A stretch of 64,000 nt of DNA, from the NCBI GenBank assembly GCA_963930655.1, contig OZ005612.1, positions 6,453,001 to 6,517,000 on the forward strand, read 5' to 3'. The DNA is from Myrica gale (Eukaryota; Streptophyta; Magnoliopsida; Fagales; Myricaceae). Within the stretch, counting starts at the first letter, position 1; each line of letters starts with the position of its first letter. Of this stretch, positions 44,245-55,635 are shown one piece after another. The notes below the pieces were generated by a model, which was not told the DNA's origin, did no database searches, and worked only from the letters and a program-made list of their open reading frames with translations. The position numbers and the translations under genes were made by a program.

Positions 44245-47200
44245 ATGGAGGGAGCAGAGAAAGAGCTGGAGAGGAGGAGCAAGTTGCTTAGCAGTTTGAT
44301 ACAGAAGAAGAAAGCGAATGAGCAGCAAGAGCGGCATGACCATCTCAACGTGAGCATCAGAGCCTCTGACATGCCGCTTCCTTTGCAGAACCTTGCCTTT
44401 CGTCGCGCACGTGACCAACTCGACTCCATGCCCGGCAAGCTCGACGGTAAACGCATCGCCCTTGCGCTTAAGAAGGTAAAAATATTACTAGTTTGATTGG
44501 CTCAAATGGATATTGCTCTCTTTAGTACACTGGGTCGGACTTTGAAGATTTATTTCCATAAATTATATTCTCCAAACATACTTTAAGGTTGTGTGCTTGT
44601 GTTGGGATTTTGGGTTGGGTGATCGGAGTAATACATGGTGGTCCGATTTCCTGTGCAGCTGGTCCTGCCTAATCTTTCGTTGTCTTGCTCGAGCCGAATG
44701 AAGTTACTTTTTCATTTTGTTTTCTCTCCTTTTTTTTTTTTAGTTTTTGTAACATGACGTTGATTGCTAATGGGATTGTTTAAAAACTATGGAGTAAATA
44801 TGTCATAATTCCAGTGGATGACATAGCTTGATGTGAGCTTTAGATTTCTTTTTTAAAATTTATTCATACTGGTTCTAAGTCCTCTGATGATAAGTGCAGT
44901 CTAAGATTGTCGGATTTATATTTGTTCTCACTTTTCACATCTGTCTAGTAAGCGGATTGAGTCAATCTGTTTGAAGGCCTAATGGCTTCGTCGTGTCAGA
45001 TTGAGTATAAACTTCAATGAAATATGCTTCCATCATTAGTTGTGAAGATGGAAGTGCTGCATCTTTTTTGGTAGTATCAACTCAAGAAAATGGATCTTTA
45101 ATTGCCGTCTCTGCACTTGGTTCCAAATGTGTCTAACTATAGTCGTGTCAACTTAATCTGAACTTAATCTCTAATCTTGTGTGGACTGTAATCCAGGTTT
45201 CCCGAGTTGTAGTTTCCAGTTATGTTGGTTTTGGATGAAGAAGGCAAATATAGGAAAAATTGATTTATCATTTCTGGTAGAATTTATTGCACCGCTTCTT
45301 GGACGAAACATATTGATGTGATTAGTTCAACTTGGTCTAGTTTGGGACTAAATGCCTGATCCAGGGTATTAAAAGGTCAATAAAAATTAGCTCTATTGGT
45401 TACCATATTGTGAACTCACCAAATAAAAACTATTTTACTTCTTATTAGACACTCCTTATGGGGTAGGTAACATTACCATTTTGTTTGCGACAGAAATGCA
45501 AAGGCTCTGTTCATATGGAAAAAATAGGCTAATTTGACACACTATGTGGTGATCAACGTTGTTGTTGAGGCTAGTTAAGTTAGATACGTGTAGAGGTGGT
45601 CAGGACTGAGGTTTTAATCCAAGAAAAATTAAAAAGTTAATATCCTCAAGACTTGCTTTGAGTATCTTAATATAGTTTTCATCTAGCAGATACATTGTTT
45701 TTAGTCTGTAGTTGCTGAAGAGATGGCTACTTGCAATGGCATGCAGTTAGGACCTGTTATAGGTTTTCTATAGTTGATAGGACTCTGGTATTTTTTTTCT
45801 GTCCCTAGATTGGTGCATGGCCTATAGCTCTTCTGTAAATTTAGTTCTTTTCCCATGCTATCTTCTCTCCATAGTTTCTTTCCTACATCCTGTGTTACTA
45901 CTTTTCCCCCTTTTTTTTCTCCAGGAGCAAAGTTATGTTCTTGAATATGCCATTTATGTCCACACACTATCATAACCCTTCCAGATTTTTTATATTGAAG
46001 TTCAACCATCATGTTCACAAAGCTGTTTCTCTCTGCATCTCTCATCATCACGCTGTCTTTATTTACCATTCATCCTGTTAAATCAAGTATATTTAATAAA
46101 TTTGTGGGTGCAAATAGAATGTGTAAATGATGTATGGTCCAGATACACAAATTAGCCAAGTTTGTTAAAAATGATGTCTGTTAAAAATGATGTCTGTTAA
46201 AAATGTTTCCCTGTGATTTGTTTGGGAGAAGAAACGAGTTGCAGTTAATTACTGCTGTTTTTTATATAAGTGCAGTTAATTACTGCTTTTGAAAATGCAA
46301 AACGATTGTTGTTGAGGAATGCCAATTCCAGACCTGAATCTATTATAAGAGATACAAAGTACATACTAGTTTATCCTGTATCATATCAGTATCCTGCAGC
46401 CTTGTCATCATGACATTTCAAATTGGCACTGGCTCATGCCATATTTAAATAATAAACCTAATCCACTGTTATTGGTAGTCTAGACTCGAACATTGCAGCT
46501 TGATATCTCATAATACGGTAACCTACATGTGCCATGCAAACACAGTCTTCTTCTTCTTCCTTTCTTTTCTTTTTTATTTGCAGAATCTGTAACTGTTTCT
46601 TGTGTAGGAATGTGTAAGTATCTAGAGTTAGTGGCTTCAGAATGTTGCAGAACAACAAAAGATCTATAACTCTCTCTAACATACCAGGTTTGACTGTAAC
46701 AAACGCAGATCCATCTGTGTATTTATATCCTCTCTCATCTAGTTGAATGAGATGGACCTTGACTCCGGCTTGGTTGGAGAACTTATAACTTTAAACAGGC
46801 TTAGTTTACTAGAAGCTAACCAGGAATTGGATCCTTGCTTGCCCTAATTGATAATGGTAATGATAGCAATTACCAGAACATTATCACCCTTAAAAATTGG
46901 TGAGCTACTTTTCAAGCTTATTGTTCATGATTGACATTCTTCCTGCAGACATTAGTCAATATTTGCTTATATGTTTGGATTTTGTAGACAAGGTTTGAGC
47001 TTCTTTTTTTGTGGTACCTCTTTCCAAAAGGGCTGTAATCGGAGTAGTAAGGACACTTGACATCTTGATTGGAAAGAGATAAGCTGCATGAGTGATTATG
47101 TAACTACTCTTGTTACTTCACAATATTTACTAAACAGACCCATAATGGGGGCTATATCCATCCATAGAGATTGTAATTCCTAGGATTAAGGCAACCCAAG

Positions 47201-50200
47201 AGGGGAGTGAATTGGATTTCCAAACTTTTTCACTTTTAACTCCAAATACGTATTTAGTAGAAGAAAAAAACCCTCAAATACGTGTTTCCAAATTAAAGGA
47301 TAATAATTTAGCATAAATATTTAAACAAGTATGATGTTATAAGTGTTAAATGTAAAGAGAAAGGTTAGAGAAGCAAACACGAGATTTTTAGGTGGTTCGG
47401 CAAACCCTCCTACATTCGCCCCTCAAGCTCCTTTACCGAGCCTTGAGGTTTTCCCACTATTTTCCAAATAGTGTATACTCTAGCTTCCGGGTACTAGAGA
47501 ACCGTACAAGTGCTTTCACGGGCTCAACACTCACAACCCAAGTGATTTTTCGGGTGCACCACTCACAACCTAACCAAACTTGAGATATACCCTCTCTAAG
47601 CTTCTCCTTTAGTGAATAACCTCACTAAAGGAATCACCTCTCTTGAATATGAAGATAAAAGAATAAAACTCTCTCAAATAGTGGATAAGAAAATGAATGG
47701 CTCTATCGCTTTGATTCACACAATGACAAGGATAAGAAAGTATGATTTGTGTGAATGATATAAGAAATATGGAATAAGAAGGTTTAAGATATTTCTCAAG
47801 CTATATGAATGATAAGTGGTTGTTCTCCTCTATTTATGAGGCTTAGAGACTTCTTTAAATAGGCCTCATAAGAAAACTAGCCGTTAGGGGTCACTGTCAA
47901 AATTCAAGACGAGCCGGTCGACCACGTAAACTTAAGCACAAGATGTAACAATCCTCTAGATAAATTTTAAATTGAGAACTGAATATGCTTCTATTTGAAA
48001 TTACTGCAAATAAGAACAAATAGTGGCCAACATTCGAGGTCTGGCCTGCCTCCTTACAGAATTGGGAGAGAGAGAGTTTTACACCAAAGCGTGATTCATC
48101 TGCGATGAGAAACCTCTAGAATGACTACTGCTGCAATAATAAACAGCTGGAAATCTAACTGTCTAACTAACTCCTAGAATCTTACGGAAATCATCTAAGG
48201 AAAAGCATGAGCCTCCATTCCCCCGAGCCACTCACTTCTCTAACCCATTACAAGCCCAAATGTCACACTAACCCAATAGTCCAAATAACAACACCACATC
48301 ATAATCTAACCCGTAGCTCAGTCCAAAAGTCCATATAATTGAACTATTAGCCAGGCATGTTACATTCCCTTCCCCTTCAAACAACCTTGTCCGCAAGGTT
48401 GGAGCTTTAAGTATGCTCCAATTTTCTTCAATGCTCAAAACTGTGGCAGACAAGTTCAAAGGGAATTTCAACAACAAAACCAGCTATTGTAGTTGTCATT
48501 GATCTCATTCAACATCTAACAAAGCTCAGCCTTTCAGTGAAATGAACATCATCCATAACAAACTCATTTACTACTCTTTTCTCCTGAAAAAAAAAATTTC
48601 TGCACATTCAATACCTTCTCCCTGTTCCCAACCGAGTATGCTTCTATAGTAGATCCATCCTCCAGTTTGATGCCAGCTATGCGTCCATCAGAACTAGCTT
48701 CTAAGTTACTTATGGGCATACCCTTTAAGAATTTGACACCATTCTCTTGGTAGAGTTCTTCATATCTCCAGGCTAGAGAAGGAGTAAACAGTCTTGGCAG
48801 CTTCTATAGTAGACCATCCTCCGGTTTGATGCCAGCTATGCGTCCGTCAAATCCAGCTTCTAAGTTACTTATGGGCATAACCTTTAAGAATTTGACACCA
48901 TTCTCTTGGTAGAGTTCTTCATATCTCCAGGCTAGAGGAGTAAATTAGAGAAGGTTCCACTAATTTTCCTGAAATTGTCACATTCAACGTTTTCTCTCCA
49001 AACAAGGCCATCTCCAAAGAATTTTACAAACTCCTAGCCACTTTGAACTTTCGAAACTTGATGGGGCACTATTTTTTGGATCATCGAAAACGTAAGTGAT
49101 TGCGTCAGATTTCATTTCGAGAATCTAACTATCTAACTAACTCCTAGAATCTTACGGAAATCATCTAAGGAAAGGCATGAGCCTCCATTCCCCCGAGCCA
49201 CTCACTTCTTTAACCCATTACAAGCCCAAATGTCACACTGACCCAATAGTTAAACATGCATGGCTAATGGTTCAATTATATGGACTTTTGGATTGGGCTA
49301 CGAGTCAGATTGTGATGTGGTGCTGTTATTTGGACTGTTATTTGGATAAGAGTGTGGTGTGGAAGACGAGTGATGGGGATACACTAGTAGATAATGAGAA
49401 AGAAAAGTTATCTGTAAGCGTTTTGATTTTTACCGAAAAGTCGAGATTGGTTTCCAGGTTTCTTCTGTCAATTTACTGCTGTTTTATTTCTTCTTCAAGC
49501 TGTGACTCCTCATTACTTCCTTCTGCTGTTTCTACGCTTGAATCTTCAGTTAGTGCTTTCAAATGGTCTCTTTTTTCTTTTTCTTCATTGCATTCTTCCG
49601 TCTTTAGATCTTCAAGCTCGGCTTCAAGTATTTCCAAACAGATATTTAATTTTTCTTGCATCCATTGGTTGCCTCTTTGTAGATCATTCAATAATTCAGA
49701 GATCTTATAGTACTGTGCGAGCAAATCCATGGCAGGATCGTTGCTCTGATACCACTAGTAACAATCCTCTAGATAAATTGTAAATTGAGAATGTAATTGA
49801 GAACTGAATATGTTTCTATTTGAAATTACTGCAAATAAGAACAGATAGTGGCCAACATTCGAGGTCTGGCCTGCCTCCTTACAGAATTGGGAGAGAGAGA
49901 GTTTTACGCCAAAGCGTGATTCATCTGCGATGAGAAACCTCTAGAATGACTACTGCTGCAATAATAAACAGCTGGAAATCTAACTGTCTAACTAACTCCT
50001 AGAATCTTACGGAAATCATCTAAGGAAAAGCATGAGCCTCCATTCCCCCGAGCCACTCACTTCTCTAACCCATTACAAGCCCAAATGTCACACTGACCCA
50101 ATAGTCCAAATAACAGTCCAAATAAGAGCACCACATCACAATCTGACCCGTAGCCCAATCCAAAAGTCCATGTAATTGAACCATTAGCCAGGCATGTTAC

Positions 50201-51431
50201 ATAAGATCCGGTCATTTAAAACCACAATTTTGACCATTTTGAAACACTCAGTTTTAAAAACTAACTTCTCTTAAATATATAAAAGGTTTGGAGTTTAATT
50301 GGAGTGTTTTGAAACCATTTAAAAATATTTTAATTTTTCAAACAAGAGGTAAAACGATTTATGCATGTTTTGAAAGATATGCATGTGTGATTCAAATCAT
50401 TGCCAAAAGTGAAACTAAGAGTTACGAGATTATACCCTAAGGTCTTGAAACTTCACTTTTGAGCTCCATGCATCTTCTTAATCTTTAATCTTCTTGTCTT
50501 TGGCTCTTTGATAAAAATGTTTTTGTCTTTGAAGATGTCTATTTTGTAAACTTAATCCATTTATTGAAATTATCAAAATATCGATTGTGAACAAAAGCCA
50601 TCAGAAATAACAACTTTAACTAGGTTAAGAACTTCTACAGTAAAAAAAAGCATTGCCCAAAGCCTCCCATGACAGTCTAGGTTGGACTAACCCAATGGGC
50701 AATTCTGTGTCTTCATGGGGAATTCTTAAATTCTAATTGTGAGTTTCAATTTAATAGTTGAGATTGTTCCATTCATTGTTCTATCACCTCTAGAAAAAAC
50801 ATTTATCATCTAATACGTGATTATTGTCTGTGCATCAACATGTCAACCATTTAATATAATGATAGTAGTTGATATTTAAAAAAAGGTATATGATAGAACA
50901 ATTTAGGAATTCCAGGGTATCATTGTCCTGGTAGCTACATAGTACGACTAAGCAACAGAAGATTGTGGTTTTGGTTGTATGAGCCATATAAATTTGACTA
51001 TTCACCTTTCCCATAGCATATTGGTGTTAAGAAGAATCTTAAATGGAACAAGGAGAAGAGGGCTCTAGTAGCCATACAGAGGTTGGATTCCTGGAATTTG
51101 CTTGAATCTAATATATAGAACTTTACTACTACAACATTCATTGCCATTTCTTCCTGTTGTCCAAGAAAAATTCTTCAATGGCTTAGAATTGATTCTCCCT
51201 ATTTTTCTTGTAATTTATTTTTGGTAAGTATATAATTTTAAAATGCAGGCAGCTGATAATTTTTTATTTTTTCAGGAATTTGATTCGGCATATGGTCCAG
51301 CTTGGCACTGCATTGTGGGAACCAGCTTTGGCTCATATGTAACCCATTCCTTGGGGGGTTTCTTGTATTTTTCGATTGACAAGGTTTACATCCTTCTCTT
51401 CAAGACTGCTGTTGAGCCTTTAGACCATTGA
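44245..51431 (+). CDS. Dynein light chain, LC8/DYNLL type (two exons, 6.8-kb intron)
   Basis: Exon 1 (44245-44475) and exon 2 (51276-51431) join in phase 0 through GTAAAA...TTTTTTCAG to give 128 aa. Residues 1-35 are a charged N-terminal extension ([20 protein letters not shown]). The LC8 fold follows: [20 protein letters not shown] (helices), then [20 protein letters not shown] and [20 protein letters not shown] (beta strands that bind target peptides). The ATG at 44245 is the first in frame after upstream stops. LC8 is a homodimeric hub protein. Flowering plants lack dynein heavy chains, so it acts with other partners. The intron holds a copia solo LTR, a nested LTR element and a 500-bp duplicate. 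No splice-site damage is seen. Confidence 0.9.
45919..46421. repeat. 500-bp segment duplicated at 33229-33725 (intron copy)
   Basis: It lies in the light chain intron and is nearly identical to the copy inside the CACTA element. It differs mainly by a small local expansion, GTTAAAAATGATGTCT repeated near 46163-46205. It is not flanked by any element end I can recognise. Confidence 0.9.
47944..48364 (-). repeat. 3' LTR of nested element
   Basis: 421 bp, nearly identical to 49757-50201. It is shorter mainly because it lacks duplicated AATTGAGAATGTA and CCAAATAACAG-type words. Confidence 0.9.
48600..48940 (-). pseudogene. Captured monodehydroascorbate reductase fragment, two copies
   Basis: On the minus strand, 48770-48605 reads [20 protein letters not shown], then [20 protein letters not shown] and TIEA. 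This matches the conserved middle of organellar MDHAR-type enzymes. A second copy (about 48936-48801) lies in tandem with changes ([18 protein letters not shown], a 1-bp loss after EDG). MDHAR regenerates ascorbate using NAD(P)H in the ascorbate-glutathione cycle. Only some 45 residues are present, so no activity is possible. It is placed inside the LTR element, in the element's sense orientation. Confidence 0.72.
49120..49345. repeat. Inverted LTR scraps inside nested element
   Basis: 49120-49249 repeats LTR positions around 49980-50104 directly. At 49250 the sequence flips and reads the LTR end backwards (GCATGGCTAATGGTTCAATT to CTGTTATTTGGA, inverse of about 50196-50105). The two halves together form most of an LTR folded about its centre. 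Confidence 0.8.
49473..49730 (-). CDS. Short coiled-coil ORF of nested LTR element
   Basis: 85 aa starting [20 protein letters not shown], 13 bp after the PBS, and rich in Glu, Leu and Lys with heptad-like spacing. Its place after the PBS suggests a shortened gag leader protein as seen in some plant gypsy elements. No zinc knuckle or capsid domain is present. Whether it is expressed is unknown. Confidence 0.4.
   Translation of the reverse strand: MDLLAQYYKISELLNDLQRGNQWMQEKLNICLEILEAELEDLKTEECNEEKEKRDHLKALTEDSSVETAEGSNEESQLEEEIKQQ
49757..50201 (-). repeat. 5' LTR of nested element
   Basis: 445 bp, next to the PBS. It is slightly longer than the other LTR because of two short internal duplications. 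Confidence 0.9.
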
Positions 51432-52053
51432 CAGCCTCTTTAATTTAAATGTTTCCAATTACATGGTTTATGATATCAAATAACTCCACTGTCAATTTTC
51501 TGTATAAAATGATAGACTAGACTGCAAAATCCATATTGTTTGTTGTAGTTTTTCACTTTGTATTGAGGACTCCCCCCTATATTAAGATAGGTTGTGTTAT
51601 ATATTGCACATTATCATTAGATTAGCCATTTATAGTTACATGTGTTGGTTTTAATTCTTCTAAAAAAGGCCTTCCGTCCCACTACAATCAGATTAGCCAG
51701 CAGAAATGTGCCTGTTTTCATTACATGCCAAGCTTGACTCAGTTTCTCTTCACCCTCTTCCCTCGCGTCCCCGGCTTCTGCTCTCTTTCCCCCCATTTTC
51801 ACTTCCTCCGACCACCAGCTATCATCCGCAAAAACTCTGGTTTATACACGCAGAAATAAAAAGGAAAAACAGGTTTTAAGTCCCAAAAAAACTGGTTTAA
51901 TTTGGTACGACGCCGTTATGTCCTAAAACGTTGTCAGCACAGAAAGTTCGTAAAAGGATAGCGTCAGCAATTTTCATTTGCTTCCGGAGAAAGAAGACGC
52001 CGTGTCAAATTTCTACATGCCGACTCGATATGCGGCTTATATCACTCTTATCT

Positions 52054-52071
52054 TCTCTCTCTCTCTCTCTT
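52054..52071. repeat. (CT)n tract in probable 5' UTR of F-box gene
   Basis: CTCTCT run 115-135 bp before the SKIP14-like ATG. CT tracts are common in plant 5' UTRs and core promoters. Confidence 0.6.
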
Positions 52072-52186
52072 CTGTGTAAAACTACATACAGGAGAAGTTC
52101 CTTTGGACGTCTAACTCTTCGAGCTACAATAAAGGACTTTCTCCTTTAAATCATTGGGAATTCAAACCATTTCTTAGAAACTCAAC

Positions 52187-53955
52187 ATGGAAATTTCACT
52201 GGTTGCGGAGGACAAAGAACACCAAGCCATTGACAAGTTTTTACACGAGGCACCAACTCTGCCTTTCTCTAATTCCTGTGTTAGTTTCCAAAAAGAAAAC
52301 GGTATCCAGGAAGTAGAGCCGAGGCCACCGCATGAGGCTCTATTCCTTGTTTTAGCTTACCTTCCTTTATTTGAGCTTCTTGCCATGAGTGAAGTTTGCG
52401 TGTCGCTAAGAGATGCAGTGCACAAGGATGTATTGCCATGGCTGAATATCATAGTCCAAAGGCCTCTGAGCTTGCGGTTGACTGATGAGATTCTGATAAA
52501 AATCACCTCAAAAGCAAATGGTAGGCTGAAAACTTTGGCTCTTATGAACTGTCTACGTATTACTGATGATGGGCTTCAGTCAGTCATTGACACAAACCAT
52601 CATATCAACAAGGTATGAATATCTGATGTTTCTTCTATTCCTTCTCCAATTAATTTGCCTGCGCTTGGAGTTTTAGTTTTCACACTTCAATTGAATAAGT
52701 AGTTCCTAGTTTGGATGGTTTCGTAGATTTGGACCAATTATTTCGGATTGTTAGGGGATGGGAGTAGATAAGATAGTTTAGGGATCCCCTCTCACAATGA
52801 AACTTCATCTATTCTTGATACCCTAAATCTCATATGGAGGGGAAGAGGAGAAGAAATGAGATATGAGATATGAGTCAAATCTCACATCGAGCGTTATAAT
52901 GATTATAACTAGAAGCTTCAAGAGCAATATTTACTAATCTTTTCAATAAATTGACAGATTCAGAACTGAAAAAAAAAACATCAAAATTGAAATGATTGCC
53001 CTTGATCCAGGTCCAAACAAACTGCACAACTTCATTTCTCAAACATTTTTTCTCCCGGTTTATTGTCTTTACACAACTCCATTTCTCAAAAGGAAGCAAT
53101 TTTTCTGATTGACCCTCAAAGATAGTGCGTGCTCCCAAACAAAGCAAGCAGAAAAGAAACACCATAGCAACATCCCGTGGCATGTCCAAATTAAGGTCAA
53201 AACGAGTTGACTTATCAGGAGCATAACTTTTAGATGATTAAAAGGTTGTTATAGTTAGTTTCCTATTACCATTTTAAGCAGATCAAAGTAAATAACATGG
53301 GAGGTTAGAAGCAAACCTTCTGTTGCCAAAAAAGTTGACTGATCACGTTATGGTTTTTGGCATTGTGATTCAGCTCTACATACCAGGATGCACTGGCCTA
53401 ACACCTGAGGGAGTCATTAGAGCCGTGAAGACGTTATCAGAACATCACAGCTTAAAGAGTCTGAGGATAAATGGAGTCTACAACATAAAGAGAGAAGATC
53501 TCGAAACACTTTGCGCTTATTTACAAATGAACCTGTCTCAAAAGGAGCAGCAGAGGCAGCAACTTGTCCCGTTTAAATACAGGAACTCCCCAGTGTTTAG
53601 AAACGATGAAAGTGGCCCTATGATCGACGTGGATATCTGCCCCAAGTGCAACGATGTAAGAATGGTCCATGAGTGTCCAAGAGAGACCTGCAAGAGGAAG
53701 GAGAAGTTGGTTTCAATGGCTTGCAGAGGATGCAACCTTTGCATACCAAGGTGTGAACAGTGTGGCATATGCACGCTGCAGTCTGAAGAAGTGGAAGAAA
53801 CTGCTTGTGGAGACACCTTGTGTTCAGAGTGCTGGCTGCAGCTTCCTAAATGTAATTTCTGCAACAGGCCGTACTGCACCCAACACAACAATCGTCAATA
53901 CAGGGATTCTAGCTCTTCTGGATTTGTTTGTGATACGTGCCATGAAATCTATTAG
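52187..53955 (+). CDS. SKIP14: F-box protein, SKIP14-like
   Basis: Exon 1 (52187-52612) and exon 2 (53374-53955) join in phase 0 with AAG|GTATGA and TTCAG|CTC to give 335 aa. An F-box-like segment lies at about 45-85 (PPHEALFLVLAYLPLFELLA). Leucine-rich-repeat-like parts follow: LKTLALMNCLRITDDGLQSV, then LYIPGCTGLTPEGVIRAVKT and LKSLRINGVYNIKREDLETL. The C-terminal third is Cys-rich (CPKC, CKRK, CRGCNLCIPRCEQCGIC, CGDTLCSECW, CNFCNRPYC, CDTCHEIY), a putative zinc-binding region typical of this family. F-box proteins link substrates to the SCF ubiquitin ligase through SKP1/ASK. The substrate is not known. It appears intact; the intron is 761 bp. Confidence 0.9.
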
Positions 53956-54346
53956 GAACTTCGCTGAAAAGGGCCAAATACTGAAACGCACCCCAAAGTT
54001 GAAGACAATGCCATAATGAACCTCTAATCTTTTGGGAGCGGCTAGGCTCCAGTTAGAGACCAAACACTTCCCTTACGTTTCGAACCGAGGTAGAACATTT
54101 GTTGAGTTTTACTTAAATAGCATAATATTACCACAGCATCATTACTGCCACGCCAACACTCCGGATCGAGACTAATTGTAGAAATGGATGAAGCTTCCCT
54201 TTATACAATTTTCCTATCAACCAGACAACACAGCCTCGACAACCATCTGAAGGCTATCTCTTAATTTCTCCCTCCAAGACATTCTCTTCCGACAAACTAA
54301 TGTTGTGATTATCAAAATTTTCTTAGGAGTAGCCACACCATTCTAA
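53956..54346. other. 3' flank of F-box gene
   Basis: No gene. It probably holds the 3' UTR and polyadenylation region of the SKIP14-like gene. Confidence 0.4.
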
Positions 54347-54556
54347 GGCTCTGTTTGCGTAACAAAATTTTAGCCATCTAAAATTTTATCATCATTACAA
54401 ACACTCTCTCTCCTCACTTTTTCATCAATTTTCATACACTTTTTCACCAACTTTTTCACTTTTTTACCAACTTTTTCACTCTCTCTCTTCATTTTTTCAT
54501 CAACCCCAATACCTAAAATTTTAACAACCCTAAAATTTTACTTCTCAAACACAGCC
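54347..54556. mobile_element. Tourist-like (PIF/Harbinger) MITE, 210 bp
   Basis: Ends GGCTCTGTTTGCGTAACAAA and its near-inverse at the right (AAATTTTACTTCTCAAACAC then AGCC) form ~27-bp inverted repeats, flanked by TAA on both sides (54344-54346 and 54557-54559). The interior has CTTTTTCA(C/T)CAA tandem words. Confidence 0.82.
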
Positions 54557-54894
54557 TAAATTGAGTAGATATCACATAAGGTATTTTACTTCATTTAGTT
54601 TATTGGCATCTAAGCTGTGATTAAATCATAAAATTTAGTGACTTGGCCCTATGTTGCTGATTTTGTGGTCGAATTAGAATAAAATGATATTTGTAGCATT
54701 AGAAATGATTTTTCTTATGCCAACATTTACGAAAATTCTTGTTTACAGATGATTCAGTTTACTAGTTTTAATATAAAGTTACTATAAATTCATGCATTTT
54801 TTCAACCTCTATCTACAAGAAGGTTAAATTTATTGTCTTTGTATTGACATTGGATAATATGAAATAAAGTTTGATTTTTCATAGCACTAAAATT

Positions 54895-55535
54895 TTATTT
54901 CTTGGTTATTGCAACTTTGTATTGATAATATGTTCTCGTATTCAAATGCTAAATGGTGAGGATTTTACTGACCATAAAGAAAGTGTTATGTTTGATCTTG
55001 GATACATGGACCTTGTCATGGCGCTCTGTGAGAATGAATCACCCGCTCTCACGAACTCAAGTACACAGCAAACGATCACTAAGTATGAACAGTGAGAGCG
55101 ATTTAATCGCTTTAGTCTGGTGTTCATGTAGTCTCATGTTAAAAAAGCATTAGGGGTTCTATCCCTACATGCACTAAGGCAAAGCAATTTATTAAGGTTG
55201 TTAAAGAACAATTTTGTGAGTTCTAAGAAAGCTTTGGCCGGCACCCTGATGAAAAGGCTTTCAAGCAAAACTTTTGATAGTACTAAAGGTGCGCGTAAGA
55301 ACATAATGGAGATGAGAGACATGACGACTCAACTTTAGTTCTTGGGTTGAGATATCGGAGTCATTTATGGTTCATCTTATAATGAACTCTCTTCTTGTAC
55401 TATATGGTCTAGTTAAAATTCCTTACAACACACATAAGGATAAATAGTTTGTGAATGAATTGCTGACCATGTGTGTTCAATTGGAGGAGAGATTGAAACA
55501 CGAGAGGCCTAAAAGTGCTCATTTGAACGCACATC
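54895..55535 (+). pseudogene. Copia gag, plus-strand arm of an inverted pair
   Basis: It reads copia gag with stops. Pieces are RIQMLNGEDFTDHKESVMFD, LGYMDLVMALCENESPALTN, then RFNRFSLVFM, later FVSSKKALAGTLMKRLSSKT and IMEMRDMTTQL. These match the N-terminal gag layout (DLxLxxDEPPxLT, SNRxSL, SDKAxxGTLxxKL, EHIMEM). No zinc knuckle or pol. It continues to GAGATTGAAACACGAGAGGC near 55510, the start of the usual EEERLK segment. Confidence 0.7.
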
Positions 55536-55538
55536 TCC

Positions 55539-55635
55539 AACACACATTAGGATAAATAGTTTGTGAATGAATTACTGATCATGTGTGTTCAATAGGAGGA
55601 GAGATTGAAACACGAGAGGCCTAAAAGAGCACTTT
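55539..55635 (+). repeat. Spacer segment: direct copy of 55427-55521
   Basis: It repeats GGATAAATAGTTTGTGAATG ... GAAACACGAGAGGCCTAAAA in the plus orientation, so it is inverted relative to the minus-strand arm it belongs to. It forms the loop end of the inverted pair. Confidence 0.8.

Larger units (their letters stand above)
47944..50201 (-). mobile_element. Small pol-less LTR element carrying MDHAR fragments
   Basis: LTRs at 47944-48364 (421 bp) and 49757-50201 (445 bp) start TGTAACAATCCTCTAG (AG instead of TG in the second) and end CATGTTACA. On the minus strand a PBS (TGGTATCAGAGC, 49754-49743) follows the 5' LTR and a GAAGGGGAAGGGA purine tract precedes the 3' LTR, so the orientation is minus. 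The 1.39-kb interior has a short coiled-coil gag-like frame, an inverted LTR scrap, two MDHAR fragments and a tail reading [18 protein letters not shown]. No pol. Flanks CAAGA and TAAGA form a 4-of-5 target duplication. It is younger than the copia LTR it interrupts. Confidence 0.85.
47172..50603 (-). mobile_element. Copia solo LTR in light chain intron, split by nested element
   Basis: The LTR's 3' part (47172-47943) and 5' part (50202-50603) belong to the same family as 37352-38587, minus strand. Ends are TGTAATTCCTAGG (plus, left) and GCCATCA (right), flanked by GAGAT and GAAAT, a 4-of-5 target duplication. Removing 47944-50201 restores a continuous LTR through the GATCCGGT region. It sits antisense to the host gene. 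Confidence 0.85.

Noticed and set aside
45701-46069. 122-codon minus-strand frame in the light chain intron
   Set aside because: Only the part within the duplicated segment resembles the 33-kb copy; the rest differs and no domain is recognised. More likely intron sequence.
49177-49710. 177-codon plus-strand frame
   Set aside because: It crosses the inverted LTR scrap and runs antisense to the coiled-coil frame of the nested element; no domain.
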